Positions 8,251 through 17,294 of a DNA stretch of 64,000 nucleotides are shown here, in pieces; the first letter of the stretch is position 1, and every line of letters begins with the position of its first letter. The notes under the pieces are model-generated. The model saw only the letters and a list, made by a program, of their open reading frames with translations, was not told the DNA's origin and made no database searches. The translations under genes and the position numbers were made by a program. The stretch spans positions 3,838,001 through 3,902,000 of the forward strand of contig NZ_CP042466.1 in the NCBI RefSeq assembly GCF_008330225.1. Direction: 5' to 3'. Origin of the DNA: Geobacter sp. FeAm09 (GTDB lineage Bacteria; Desulfobacterota; Desulfuromonadia; Geobacterales; Pseudopelobacteraceae).

Positions 8251-9581
8251 TCGGACGCCTCCCGCAGGATCATGTCGGCCAGTTTGGCGGAGGTCGCAAC
8301 TTCGATATCCTCCGGCACCCGCTGTCCGGTGGTGAAATAGGCTATCTGGAGGTTGTCCTTCATCAGCAGGTTGACCATGTTCCCGAAGCTCTCGCTCTCG
8401 TCGATCTTGGTGAACACCACCTTGCTGACCTGGAAAATTTTGAAGCGGTTGAGGATCTCTTCAAGCTCCCGGTCCTTGGTGGTGGCGGAGAGGCACAGGT
8501 AGACCTCGATCGGGGTCTTGTTGTCGAGAAAGTTCTTCATCTCGTCCAGCTTCTCTTTGTCCTTGTGGCTCCTGCCGGCCGTATCGATGAAGATCAGGTC
8601 GCAGGCGGAGTGTTTTTCCACGGCCTTTTCCAGCTCTTTGGGGGTGGAGGCCACCTCCAGGGGGATCCCCATGATGCGGGAATAGGTCTTGAGCTGTTCC
8701 ACCGCGCCCACGCGGAAAATGTCCATGGTGATGAGCGCCACCTTGTTGCCCCGGTTGAGGGCATACATGGCCGCCAGCTTGGCGGTGGTGGTGGTCTTGC
8801 CCACGCCGGTCGGCCCCACCAGGGCGATGATCCGGGGGGAGTTCTTGCGCATCTTGAGGGTGCCGGCAAACTTGATCAGCTTGGAGAACGTGGCCCCCAG
8901 GCGGCTCTTGAGGCTCTGGCTGCCGTCCTCGCCCGGCAGGGCGTTGAGGGTGTCCAGGATCCTTCTGATAAGGTCCGTGGAGATGCCGGATTGGACCAGT
9001 TCCCGCGCCAGGGGCGAATCCTCGGGCAGCAGTTCCAGCCCGCTCTGGGGCTCCGCCGGGGGCGTTTCCGCCGCATTGGGCCACTGCACCGTCCTGGCGC
9101 CCCCTTCCTGGCTTTTGGCCAGGGTGTTGAGCAGGAGTTTCTTGATCTCCTCCAGGTCCTCGCGGGGCACGTTTTTCAGGTTGAAACCGAGGGGCTGGGG
9201 CTCTTCCTGGCCTTGGCCTTCCCCCGTGGCCGCCGGCTTCCTTGCTTCGTCCTCGCGCCGGGAGAGGGCATCGACCTTCTCGCGCAACTCCTTGAGTTCC
9301 CGCGCCAGGGGGGCGAACATGGAGCCTTCCAACTCCTCTTTCGCCGTCCGCTCCCGTTCCGGCCGGGGACGGGGGGTGGGGACATAGGCCGGGGCGGGGG
9401 CCGGCCGCGGCACCGGCTCTATGGCGGCGGTCACGCGATAGACCGACTTGCTGAAAAAGCCGAGAATCCCGCCGGTATTCTCCTTCTTGGTGGACAGGAT
9501 CATGGCATCCGGGCCGAGTTCGGCCTTAACCATGCGGAGCGCTTCCGCCATACTTGCTGCCTGAAAGGTCTTAACCAGCAT
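8247..9581 (-). CDS. flhF: Flagellar placement GTPase FlhF
   Basis: An SRP-family GTPase of 444 residues. An N-terminal region (MLVKTFQAASMAEALRMV) leads into a Pro- and charge-rich B domain, followed by NG-domain motifs GPTGVGKTTTTAKLAA (G1), DIFRVGAVEQLKTY, DTAGRSHKD (G3) and TKIDESESFG (G4). FlhF marks the pole for flagellar assembly. It overlaps flhA by 11 bases and flhG by four. Confidence 0.96.
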   Translation of the reverse strand: MLVKTFQAASMAEALRMVKAELGPDAMILSTKKENTGGILGFFSKSVYRVTAAIEPVPRPAPAPAYVPTPRPRPERERTAKEELEGSMFAPLARELKELREKVDALSRREDEARKPAATGEGQGQEEPQPLGFNLKNVPREDLEEIKKLLLNTLAKSQEGGARTVQWPNAAETPPAEPQSGLELLPEDSPLARELVQSGISTDLIRRILDTLNALPGEDGSQSLKSRLGATFSKLIKFAGTLKMRKNSPRIIALVGPTGVGKTTTTAKLAAMYALNRGNKVALITMDIFRVGAVEQLKTYSRIMGIPLEVASTPKELEKAVEKHSACDLIFIDTAGRSHKDKEKLDEMKNFLDNKTPIEVYLCLSATTKDRELEEILNRFKIFQVSKVVFTKIDESESFGNMVNLLMKDNLQIAYFTTGQRVPEDIEVATSAKLADMILREASE

Positions 9582-11655
9582 TGACGCTTACCACCCCTAG
9601 CGACTGGATTTTAATGTTCTGCGGAATTTCATTGTGGGAAAGCACCGCCATGTGCGGCACGAAACGCTCTATCAGCTTCCGGACATGCCGGCGGATGGTG
9701 GGCGACGCCAACAGCACCGGCTGCGCGCCGCTCGAACCGAAACGGTCCGCCATGGTGCGGATGGTGGTGATGATCTGCTGGGCGACGCTCGGCTCGATCG
9801 CCAGGAAACTTCCCTGGTCCGACGGCTGGATGGCCTCGGCGATGGCGTCCTCCACCTCGCGGTCCAGGGCGATGAGGTACAGGGTGTCGTCGTCCAGCTT
9901 GTATTGATCGACGATGAAGCGGCCGAGTCCCTGGCGCACGAACTCGGTCAGCACGTCCGGGTCCTTGGTAAGGCCGGCATAGTCGGCCAGCGTCTCCAGG
10001 ATGGTGCGCATGTCCCGGATCGACACCCCTTCCCTGAGCAGGGCCTTGACCACCCGCAGGACCGTGCCCAGGTTGAGCTGGTTGGGGATCAGTTCCTCCA
10101 CGACCTTGGGGGCGCTCACCGCAACGTTGTCCAGCAGTTGCTGAAGCTCCTGGCGCCCCACCAGTTCGTGGGCATAGCGCTTGATGATCTCGCTGATATG
10201 CGTCGCCACCACCGTGGTGCTGTCCACGACGGTATAGCCGTTGATCTGGGCCTGGTCCCGGTCGTCGGAGCGGATCCAGACCGCCGGCAACCCGAATACC
10301 GGCTCCTTGGTGGCGGTCCCCGGCAAGGCTGCGGTCACCGCGCCCGAATCCATGGCCAGGTACTGGCCGGTCAGCTCGCTGCCGCCGACACGGGCCCCGC
10401 GGATAAGCAGATTGTACTCGTACGGCCTGAGCTGCAGGTTGTCGTGGATATGAATGGGGGGAACGACGAACCCCATCTTCTGGGCGTACTGGCGGCGGAT
10501 CGAACGGATGCGCTCCAAGAGCTCCCCGTCCTGGGAGGCGTCCACCATGGGGACGAGGCCGTAGCCGACCTCCAGTTCCAGCACGTCCAGCGGCCGGATG
10601 GTGGAAGCCTGGTCGATGGCCTCCTCGCCGGAGGCGGCTTCGGGCAGCCCCACCTCTTCCACGATCTGGGCCTTTTCCCGCGCCATCTTGCCGGCCAGAA
10701 GGGCCACGCCCGAAAGGAGCAGGAACGCGAAGTGCGGCAGGCCCGGAATCAGGGCGAAAAGGAACAACACCCCCGACGAGACGTAGAACGCCTTGGGGTA
10801 ATTCATGAACTGGCCGGTAATTTCGACGCCGAAGTTGTTCTCGTCGGCCGACCGGGTCACGATGATGCCGGCCGCGGTGGAGATGATCAGGGCCGGGATC
10901 TGGGCCACCAGCCCCTCGCCGATGGTCAGGAGGGTATAGTTGGCCAGGGCGGCCTGGAGCGGCATCCCCTGCTGCCAGACACCGATGACCAGCCCGCCGA
11001 AGATATTGACCAGGACGATCAGGATGCCGGCCACGGCATCGCCGCGGACGAACTTGCTGGCGCCGTCCATGGAGCCGTAGAAGTCGGCTTCGCGGGAGAT
11101 CTTGATGCGCCGGGCCTTGGCCTCTTTTTCGGTGATCATGCCGGCCGAGAGGTCGGCATCGATGGCCATCTGCTTGCCCGGCATGGCATCCAGGGTGAAG
11201 CGGGCCGTGACCTCGGCCACGCGGCCGGCGCCCTTGGTGATGACCACGAAATTGATGATGACCAGGATCAGGAAGATGACCGCTCCGACGACGTAATTCC
11301 CCCCGACCACGAACTGGCCGAAGGCCTTGATGACCGAGCCGGCCGCCTCGACCCCCTCGCTGCCATGCAACAGGATCAGCCGGGTCGAAGCGATGTTGAG
11401 GGCCAAGCGGAACAGCGTGGTAACCAGCAGCACGGAAGGGAACACGGAAAAATCGAGGGGGTGCTGCGTGTAGAGGCAGACCAGCAGAATGGAAAGGGCT
11501 ATGGTGATATTGGTCGCCAGGAACAGGTCCAGGACGAATGCCGGCAACGGGATGATCATCAGCGAAAGCACGCCGATCAGGGCTATCGCCACATAGATAT
11601 CCGAATTTTTACGGAAGCCCCGTAATTCTATCGCTTCAGTCGTTCCGTTTGCCAT
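9571..11655 (-). CDS. flhA: Flagellar export gate protein FlhA
   Basis: At 694 residues it has the usual FlhA size. The N-terminal half has about eight membrane segments and the conserved cytoplasmic loop (FVVITKGAGRVAEVTARFTLDAMPG, given only as its start and end here: Gly-Ala-Gly-Arg to Asp-Ala-Met-Pro-Gly). The C-terminal half is the nonameric export platform that binds chaperone-substrate complexes. The 215 bp upstream separates it from flhB and holds two strong inverted repeats, so it may be partly insulated from flhB transcription. Confidence 0.97.
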   Translation of the reverse strand: MANGTTEAIELRGFRKNSDIYVAIALIGVLSLMIIPLPAFVLDLFLATNITIALSILLVCLYTQHPLDFSVFPSVLLVTTLFRLALNIASTRLILLHGSEGVEAAGSVIKAFGQFVVGGNYVVGAVIFLILVIINFVVITKGAGRVAEVTARFTLDAMPGKQMAIDADLSAGMITEKEAKARRIKISREADFYGSMDGASKFVRGDAVAGILIVLVNIFGGLVIGVWQQGMPLQAALANYTLLTIGEGLVAQIPALIISTAAGIIVTRSADENNFGVEITGQFMNYPKAFYVSSGVLFLFALIPGLPHFAFLLLSGVALLAGKMAREKAQIVEEVGLPEAASGEEAIDQASTIRPLDVLELEVGYGLVPMVDASQDGELLERIRSIRRQYAQKMGFVVPPIHIHDNLQLRPYEYNLLIRGARVGGSELTGQYLAMDSGAVTAALPGTATKEPVFGLPAVWIRSDDRDQAQINGYTVVDSTTVVATHISEIIKRYAHELVGRQELQQLLDNVAVSAPKVVEELIPNQLNLGTVLRVVKALLREGVSIRDMRTILETLADYAGLTKDPDVLTEFVRQGLGRFIVDQYKLDDDTLYLIALDREVEDAIAEAIQPSDQGSFLAIEPSVAQQIITTIRTMADRFGSSGAQPVLLASPTIRRHVRKLIERFVPHMAVLSHNEIPQNIKIQSLGVVSVNAG

Positions 11656-11740
11656 TGCCGTTTCCGTTGTCGCTCGTTACCTGGAGGTACCTAAAAAACC
11701 ATCTGTTTTATGCATTTTCCATGCCGCGCCAGAAGCCGCC

Positions 11741-11791
11741 CCACGGGGGGCCCGTGGCCGCCGAAGCCAGTGAAAACGCTTCTTCGGCGGC
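11741..11791 (-). other. Two adjacent inverted repeats in the flhB-flhA spacer
   Basis: The spacer holds two perfect stems. Arms of ten bases, GCCGCCGAAG and CTTCGGCGGC, occur at 11757-11766 and 11782-11791. A seven-base stem CCACGGG/CCCGTGG with a three-base loop occurs at 11741-11757. They share a base, so they may be alternative structures. No T-run follows on the minus strand, so a classical intrinsic terminator is not supported; attenuation, mRNA processing or Rho-related termination after flhB is possible. Confidence 0.45.
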
Positions 11792-11870
11792 GATGCACCG
11801 CCCATCGCCCACGTGTCAATTCCTTGAAATTGTCATAATTTTGACCTGCATCGCGCCCCCGCCGCCAGCG

Positions 11871-12920
11871 CTACATCTTGCCCTTCAGGCGGTACACATA
11901 GGCCAGCACCTCCGCAACCGCGGCATAGAGCGACTCGGGGATCGGGGCATTTTCGTCCACCTGGTCGTACAACTCCCGGGCCAGGAACCGGTTTTCCACC
12001 AGGATGACCTTGTGCTCCTTGGCGATTTTCTTGATGGCCTGGGCCATCACGTCAGCCCCCTTGGCAATGACCACCGGGGCGAGCATCCGCTCCCGGTCGT
12101 ACTTGAGGGCCACGGCGTAGTGGGTCGGGTTGGTGATGACGACGTCGGCGGTCGGGACGATCTTGATCATCCTGCGCCGCGCCATCTGGAACTGCATCTT
12201 CTTGATCTTGCCCTTGATCTCCGGCGAGACGTCCTGCTCTTTCGTCTCTTCCTTGACCTCCTGCTTGGTCATCTTGAGGTTGTCGATGTAGCGCCACTTG
12301 ACGTACATCATGTCCAGGACGCCGAGCACGATCAGAACCCCGCAGGCGTGGGTTATGATCTGGAAGGCGATGTGCCCCACATAGGTGATGATCGTCTCGA
12401 TGTCGGCCGCGGCCAGAAACGCGATGTTCTGGCTCTCGTCCTTCATGACCCGGTAGGTGACGTAGCCCACCACCAGGAGCTTGAGGAGCGACTTCACCAT
12501 CTCCATCAGCGCGTCCTTGTTGAAGAGCCTGCCGAAGCCGTTCATGGGGTTGAGCCGCGTGATGTCGAACTCGAGGCGCTCGGTCCGGAAATCCATCTGC
12601 CCGTTGTCCTGGATGATATTCGCCAGTATCGCCGTGACGATGACGGTGATCACCAGGGCAAAGAGCTTGAGCGACAGCGTGTACATGTTGGACTCGGTCA
12701 GGTCGAAGGTGCCCATGGTGCTCAGGATCGCCACCATGTGCTTTTTCAGGCCGTCCATCATGTAGCTGCCGAAGATGTAGAGACTGACGATCCCGGCCAG
12801 CAGGGTAAGCGACGAGGTGAGCACCTGGCTTTTGGGCGGTGCCCCCTTTTTCCGTGCTTCGCTGAGTTTTTTTGCCGTCGGTTGTTCTGTTTTGGAGTGC
12901 TTGTCGGAATCTTCCGCCAG
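11871..12920 (-). CDS. flhB: Flagellar export switch protein FlhB (probable CTG start)
   Basis: FlhB changes export specificity from rod/hook to filament substrates by self-cleavage at NPTH, visible near residues 264-267 (ITNPTHYAVALKYD). The conserved N-terminus AEDSDKHSKTEQPTAKKLSE is present only if translation begins at a CTG at 12920; the first ATG/GTG/TTG start in frame is the GTG at 12824, which would remove about 32 conserved residues. A GGGGGG site lies seven bases before the CTG, inside the end of fliR. With CTG the product has 349 residues, normal for FlhB. Confidence 0.9.
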   Translation of the reverse strand: MAEDSDKHSKTEQPTAKKLSEARKKGAPPKSQVLTSSLTLLAGIVSLYIFGSYMMDGLKKHMVAILSTMGTFDLTESNMYTLSLKLFALVITVIVTAILANIIQDNGQMDFRTERLEFDITRLNPMNGFGRLFNKDALMEMVKSLLKLLVVGYVTYRVMKDESQNIAFLAAADIETIITYVGHIAFQIITHACGVLIVLGVLDMMYVKWRYIDNLKMTKQEVKEETKEQDVSPEIKGKIKKMQFQMARRRMIKIVPTADVVITNPTHYAVALKYDRERMLAPVVIAKGADVMAQAIKKIAKEHKVILVENRFLARELYDQVDENAPIPESLYAAVAEVLAYVYRLKGKM

Positions 12921-12923
12921 GTG

Positions 12924-13718
12924 TCATCCCCCCTTTGCCATCAGCCGGAACAGGGTATCGATCTGCCCCTTCAGGTTGCCGAATGACACCTCCAAAACAT
13001 GGAAAAAGATCAGCAGCGTTCCCCCCATGATGAGGAAGCCGAGCCCGATGTTCAGGGGCATGCTGACGATGAAGATATTCATCTGCGGAAAGGCCCGCGC
13101 CATGACGCCCAGGGCCACGCTGGCCAGCAGCAGGGCCACCATGACGGGCGCGGCCAGGCGGATGCCGATCACGAAAATGTCCGAGGTCCGCTGGATCAGG
13201 AAGGTGATCAGCTCGCCGGTAAGGTGCCATCCCCCGATGGGGATGACGCTGAAACTGTCCACGACGGCCCGGATGAAGACGTGGTGGACGTCCAGGGCCA
13301 GAAAGAGCAGCGTGGCGAACAGGCTCTGCAGGACGGACATGATCTGGACCTGGGTCCCCATGGTGGGATCGATGATCGAGGAGATCGTCAGCCCCATCTG
13401 TATGCCGACGATCTGCCCGCTGAACTCCACGGCCACAAAGACGATCTGGGCGATGAACGCCAGCGTCAGCCCGACCATCACCTCGCTCAGGGCCAGAAGC
13501 CCCAGCGTGAATGCGTCTGTCGGCATCGGCGGCGGCGTGATCTTCAGGACCGGGAAGCAGACCAGCGTGATCATGAACACCAAAAGCGCCTTGATGTTCA
13601 TCGGCAGGCGGCGGCCGCCGAAGAGGGGCAGCGCGGCAAAGATGCCGGCCACCCGGCTCAGCACCAGGGCAAAGATGATCACCTCGCGCGGGGAGGGGAA
13701 GGGGAGGAGCGGCAGCAT
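12924..13718 (-). CDS. fliR: Flagellar export gate protein FliR
   Basis: A 264-residue integral membrane protein with about six membrane segments. Motifs include VLSRVAGIFAALPLFGGRRL near the N-terminus and IQMGLTISSIIDPTMG in the middle. FliR forms the export gate core with FliP and FliQ. Its TGA stop is followed after three bases by the probable CTG start of flhB in the same reading frame. The upstream fliQ is separated by 88 bp without a recognisable gene. Confidence 0.95.
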   Translation of the reverse strand: MLPLLPFPSPREVIIFALVLSRVAGIFAALPLFGGRRLPMNIKALLVFMITLVCFPVLKITPPPMPTDAFTLGLLALSEVMVGLTLAFIAQIVFVAVEFSGQIVGIQMGLTISSIIDPTMGTQVQIMSVLQSLFATLLFLALDVHHVFIRAVVDSFSVIPIGGWHLTGELITFLIQRTSDIFVIGIRLAAPVMVALLLASVALGVMARAFPQMNIFIVSMPLNIGLGFLIMGGTLLIFFHVLEVSFGNLKGQIDTLFRLMAKGG

Positions 13719-13806
13719 GCCCTAACCCCCCGCCTGCGGCCTGCTGGCACGCGGCTGTCCCGGGCTCGCCACGGGCAGCCCTTCATGGCAGCGGGCCGGC
13801 ACCATG

Positions 13807-14076
13807 TCAGCGCCGCATGGTGGCGATGAAGGAGTACACCTCGCGGGTGAAATCGCTCATATAGCTCATCATCCAGGGGAAGAAAATGATCATGGCAACC
13901 ATCACGGCGATGATCTTCGGGGCAAAGGTCAGGGTCGCCTCGTTGATGGAGGTCACCGCCTGGAAGATACTGATGAGCAACCCCACCACCAGGCTGAAGA
14001 CGAGCAGCGGCGCGGCCAGCAGGAGCGTCGCCTCAAAGCTGCGGCGTGCGAGTTGAACGACGAATTCGGGTGTCAT
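13807..14076 (-). CDS. fliQ: Flagellar export gate protein FliQ
   Basis: An 89-residue protein with two membrane helices (TLLLAAPLLVFSLVVGLLIS and IIAVMVAMIIFFPWMMSYM) and the FliQ motif IFQAVTSINEATLTFAPKI between them. The ATG at 14076 gives the normal FliQ length; the longer open frame upstream is not conserved in character. FliQ surrounds the FliP-FliR helical gate. It lies 59 bp after fliP. Confidence 0.95.
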   Translation of the reverse strand: MTPEFVVQLARRSFEATLLLAAPLLVFSLVVGLLISIFQAVTSINEATLTFAPKIIAVMVAMIIFFPWMMSYMSDFTREVYSFIATMRR

Positions 14077-14135
14077 GGAAACCTCTGCGGGGCCCGGGGA
14101 CGGGTACTGCCGCGGCCGTGCCCCGAGCCGTGTTG

Positions 14136-14903
14136 TTAGCCGAAACTCTTCACCAACGACCCTATTACCAGCCCCCATCCGTCGACCAGCACGAACAGGA
14201 GGATCTTGAAAGGGAGCGAGATCATGACCGGCGGCAGCATCATCATGCCCATGGACATCAGGACCGAGGCCACCACCATGTCAACCACGATAAAGGGGAT
14301 GTAGATCAGAAAGCCGATCTGGAAGGCGGTCCGCAACTCCGAAATCATGAAGGCCGGGATGATGGTCAGGGTCGGGATGTCGTCGGCATTCTTGGGGCGC
14401 GGCAGCTTGGAGAGGCTCACGAACAGCGCCAGGTCCTTTTCCCGGGTCTGGGACAGCATGAACGTGCGCATCGGCTTGACGGCCCGCTCCAGTGCCTGGT
14501 CCTGGGTGATCTGCTGGGCCTTCCAGGGCTGGTAGGCCTCCTTGTTGATCTGCTGCCAAACCGGGCTCATAATGAAGAAGGTCAGGAACATGGAGAGCGC
14601 CAGGATGATCTGGTTGGAGGGCGCCTGCTGGGTTCCCATGGCGGTGCGCACGAAGGAGAGCACGACCGAGATCCGGGTGAACGAGGTCGTCATGATCAAA
14701 AGGCCCGGCGCCAGGGAGAGCACCGTCAGCAGCAGGAATATCTGGATGGTCATGGCGACGTCGCCCGGCTTGCTCGCCGTGCCGACGCCGATATTCAGCG
14801 AGGGGAACGGCAGCGGTTCGGCCAGGGCCACGGCGGCGGCCAGCAGCACCACGGCGGGAACCGCCAGAAAGCATACCCTTTTTGTCATACTGTTCATTTT
14901 CAT
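14136..14903 (-). CDS. fliP: Flagellar export gate protein FliP
   Basis: The start chosen is the ATG at 14903, which overlaps the fliO stop as ATGA and yields 255 residues. A signal peptide (FLAVPAVVLLAAAVALAEP) precedes the mature protein, as in other FliP. Conserved stretches are SLAPGLLIMTTSFTRISVVL, IIPAFMISELRTAFQIGF and the C-terminal VLVDGWGLVIGSLVKSF. FliP pentamers with FliQ and FliR form the export channel entrance. Confidence 0.96.
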   Translation of the reverse strand: MKMNSMTKRVCFLAVPAVVLLAAAVALAEPLPFPSLNIGVGTASKPGDVAMTIQIFLLLTVLSLAPGLLIMTTSFTRISVVLSFVRTAMGTQQAPSNQIILALSMFLTFFIMSPVWQQINKEAYQPWKAQQITQDQALERAVKPMRTFMLSQTREKDLALFVSLSKLPRPKNADDIPTLTIIPAFMISELRTAFQIGFLIYIPFIVVDMVVASVLMSMGMMMLPPVMISLPFKILLFVLVDGWGLVIGSLVKSFG

Positions 14904-15313
14904 GATCGTAGCCTGTCCAGAATCCCGGCAAAACCGGTTGCGGGGTCTTTCCCCTCCGGGAGTACCTCTATCTCTTCGAGCATATCGATGTGCTTGATGA
15001 GGCTGAGACGGTCGTCGGTACACGACAGGAGCAGGTACTCCCCGCCCACCTCAACGAGTATGAGCGCCTTTTTGGGGGCGATGTAGCGGCTTTCCACCAG
15101 GCGGATATGCCGTGTGGCGGAGCGGCCGGCCGTCACTCCCCGGGTGAACTTGTTGAAAAAATGCCACGTTACGAGGATCAGGCCAACAACAACGGCCAAC
15201 GCGGCAATCATCTGGAGAAAGCTGGAGAAAAAGCTGAATTCCTGTCCGGTGGTGCTTTCGGCGCAGGCGATGGATGGCAGGCAGAGGAGCAGTGCGGTTA
15301 CCGCACCTCTCAC
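14900..15313 (-). CDS. fliO: Flagellar biosynthesis protein FliO
   Basis: A 137-residue protein with an N-terminal signal-like segment, a membrane helix (MIAALAVVVGLILVTWHFF, near residues 35-53) and a small cytoplasmic domain with SRYIAPKKALILVEVGGEYLL, the recognisable FliO core. FliO helps assemble the FliP pentamer. It overlaps fliN and fliP by four bases each, so the three are translationally coupled. Confidence 0.9.
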   Translation of the reverse strand: MRGAVTALLLCLPSIACAESTTGQEFSFFSSFLQMIAALAVVVGLILVTWHFFNKFTRGVTAGRSATRHIRLVESRYIAPKKALILVEVGGEYLLLSCTDDRLSLIKHIDMLEEIEVLPEGKDPATGFAGILDRLRS

Positions 15314-15609
15314 AAAATTTTCTCCACGCGCTCGTTGGGGCTGACGATATCGACCAGACGCACGCCGAACTTGTCGTTGATGACGACCGCCTCGCCCCGG
15401 GCCACAAGCTTGGAGTTGACAAAGATATCCAAAGGTTCGCCGGCCAGCTTGGTCAGTTCCACCACCGCCCCCTGGTTCAGCTGGAGCACGTCCTTGACCA
15501 GCAGCTTGGTGCGGCCCAGTTCCACGGTCACCTGCAAGGGGATGTCAAGGATGAAGTCGAGGTTCTTCCTATCCTGTTCCGACTCGTTCACTTCAGGCTT
15601 GTCACTCAC
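15310..15609 (-). CDS. fliN: Flagellar motor switch protein FliN
   Basis: A 99-residue SpoA-domain protein. The sequence from ILDIPLQVTVELGRTKLLVK to VVINDKFGVRLVDIV is the FliN core of the C ring, where it also docks FliH. A short acidic N-terminus precedes it. It overlaps fliM by eight bases and fliO by four. Confidence 0.96.
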   Translation of the reverse strand: MSDKPEVNESEQDRKNLDFILDIPLQVTVELGRTKLLVKDVLQLNQGAVVELTKLAGEPLDIFVNSKLVARGEAVVINDKFGVRLVDIVSPNERVEKIL

Positions 15610-16582
15610 TGCTGCCCCCTTTTATCTTGGTTATCTGGATTGCTTTGTTGCCATGGCGGATGCCGGGGACGCAATCATACTTCGGCATCCCTTCGACCTT
15701 GACCAGCAGTTCGCTGGAACAGGGTTTATCCAGCATGATCGTATCCCCCACCGCAAGGTCCAGCAGCTCCCGCAGGGAGATATTGGCATTGCCCATCTCC
15801 ACGGAGATCTCCAGCGGGGCCTCGAGGATTTCGGACGAGAGCCGGTACGACCATTGCGGATCGATGGCCATCAGGTCGAACTGCATGCCCGCCTTGAGCT
15901 TGTCCCGTATGGGATCGATGGTCATGTAGGGAACGGCGAACACGATGTTCCCCACGGTTTCTTCGATCTGGATCTTGAGCGACATGGCCACGATCTGGTA
16001 CTCGGGCGGGACGATGTTGACCAGGCGCGGGTTCATCTCCATGCGCAGCAGGTTCATGTGGGTCGCGTAGAGCGGCGCCCAGGCCTTCTCGAAATCCTGC
16101 AGGATGTCCTTGGCGATCTTTTCCACCAGCCGGACCTCGATGGAGGTGAACAGCCGGTTGACCACCGGTCCCTTGGAATTGCCGGCACCACCCAGCAGGC
16201 TGTCCACCAGGGAGAGCACCAGCGGGCTGTCGAAGGCGATCAGTGCCGCCCCCTTCAGCGGTTCGATCTTGAAGATGGCCATGCACGCGGGCGACGGCAG
16301 GGTCTGGAGGAAATCGTCGAACTTGTAGGAGCGGGCGCCGACCTTCTTGATCTCCACGACCTTCCTCAGCCGATTGGAAAGGGTGACGCGATTATAGCGG
16401 ATCAGGCTGTCGTAGACGATGTCCAGGTTGGGGACGAACCCCTTGTGGGCCTCCGTGTTGAAGAGGTCGTAACTGACGGCAGTCCCTTCGGTTTTGGCCA
16501 GTTCCTTCTCCGGCTCGATCCTGCCGTCGAAGACGGCGTTGAGGAGCGCCTCGATTTCCGCTTTTGTGAGGATTTTTTCCAT
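15602..16582 (-). CDS. fliM: Flagellar motor switch protein FliM
   Basis: A 326-residue C-ring protein. The N-terminal MEKILTKAEIEALLNAVFDG resembles the CheY-P-binding peptide (LSQxEIDALL-like) in relaxed form. A CheC-like middle domain and a C-terminal SpoA domain (EVEGMPKYDCVPGIRHGNKA region) follow. Its partner cheY lies at the head of the same locus. fliL is 16 bp upstream. Confidence 0.96.
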   Translation of the reverse strand: MEKILTKAEIEALLNAVFDGRIEPEKELAKTEGTAVSYDLFNTEAHKGFVPNLDIVYDSLIRYNRVTLSNRLRKVVEIKKVGARSYKFDDFLQTLPSPACMAIFKIEPLKGAALIAFDSPLVLSLVDSLLGGAGNSKGPVVNRLFTSIEVRLVEKIAKDILQDFEKAWAPLYATHMNLLRMEMNPRLVNIVPPEYQIVAMSLKIQIEETVGNIVFAVPYMTIDPIRDKLKAGMQFDLMAIDPQWSYRLSSEILEAPLEISVEMGNANISLRELLDLAVGDTIMLDKPCSSELLVKVEGMPKYDCVPGIRHGNKAIQITKIKGGSSE

Positions 16583-16598
16583 AATCGGCGGCGCGGCC

Positions 16599-17141
16599 CT
16601 ACTGGACGACGAAATCGGTAAAGTAGATCTTGGCGACCTTGCCGGGTGGAAGAACCTTGTTTATCGCCCCCAGGATCTCTTCCTTGAGCTGGTTTTTACC
16701 CTGGACATCCTGGACATCCTGAAGGGTCTTGGCGCTCAACAGCACCAGGATCGAATCCCGGATGGGCGCCAGGCGCGCATCGATCTCCGCCTTGACCCCG
16801 ACGCCGACCATCTCCATCTCCACCTTTACTTTGAGGTAGCGCAGTTCCTGGCCGTCGTAGATATTGACGATGAACGGTTCCAGGGGATAGATGTTGCTGG
16901 CGGCCGCGCCTTCCTTGCCGCCCGCTTCGCCCCCCTTGGCGCCCTCGGCCTTGGTTTCGGCCTTGCCTTCCACCTTGGCCTCGTCCTTGCCCTTATCCTT
17001 CTTGTCGCCCTTACCCCCCAACATGAAGACAACGGCACCCAGGATAACCGCTACTGCAACGGCAGCCCCGATGATGATAAACAGCTTCTTGTTGCCGCCT
17101 CCGCCTTCCGTTTCAACAGCAGCCTGATCGTCCTTGGCCAT
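16599..17141 (-). CDS. fliL: Flagellar basal body-associated protein FliL
   Basis: A 180-residue single-pass inner-membrane protein: a short cytoplasmic N-terminus, a membrane helix (KLFIIIGAAVAVAVILGAVV, near residues 19-38), a Lys/Glu/Ala-rich linker, and a periplasmic FliL domain (LEPFIVNIYDGQELRYLKVK to VLLSAKTLQDVQ). FliL supports the stator ring under load. A 153 bp spacer without a gene, with a long hairpin, separates it from flgE, so fliL may start a new transcription unit. Confidence 0.92.
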   Translation of the reverse strand: MAKDDQAAVETEGGGGNKKLFIIIGAAVAVAVILGAVVFMLGGKGDKKDKGKDEAKVEGKAETKAEGAKGGEAGGKEGAAASNIYPLEPFIVNIYDGQELRYLKVKVEMEMVGVGVKAEIDARLAPIRDSILVLLSAKTLQDVQDVQGKNQLKEEILGAINKVLPPGKVAKIYFTDFVVQ

Positions 17142-17237
17142 CTTCTTCCTCCGTGCTCATCAATGCTGATTCCAATGAAGTTGACAAGTAGTACCTTATT
17201 AAAACTAATTCGCCGCCAATGCAACCTATTAAACCGA

Positions 17238-17275
17238 TGCGGAGGCGCGTTCTGCAACGCGGGACGCGCCTCCGC
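17238..17275 (-). terminator. Strong inverted repeat after flgE (probable terminator)
   Basis: Twelve-base perfect arms TGCGGAGGCGCG and CGCGCCTCCGCA enclose a loop of about 14 bases. It lies about 20 bp beyond the flgE stop in the direction of transcription. Only a weak T-rich stretch (GGTTTAAT) follows, so termination may be partial. The remaining 96 bp to fliL is AT-rich and could hold a promoter; TTGCAT-17-TAATAA is the best candidate, but it is weak. Confidence 0.55.
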
Positions 17276-17294
17276 ACACCTGCCGGCAGTTCGA

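Noticed and set aside
5962-8340. A 792-codon plus-strand open frame over flgF-fliA-flhG
   Set aside because: Same reasoning: opposite three conserved genes, biased composition.
11814-11819. TTGACA in the flhB-flhA spacer as a promoter for flhA
   Set aside because: No acceptable -10 at 16-18 bases; the nearby sequence is GC-rich.
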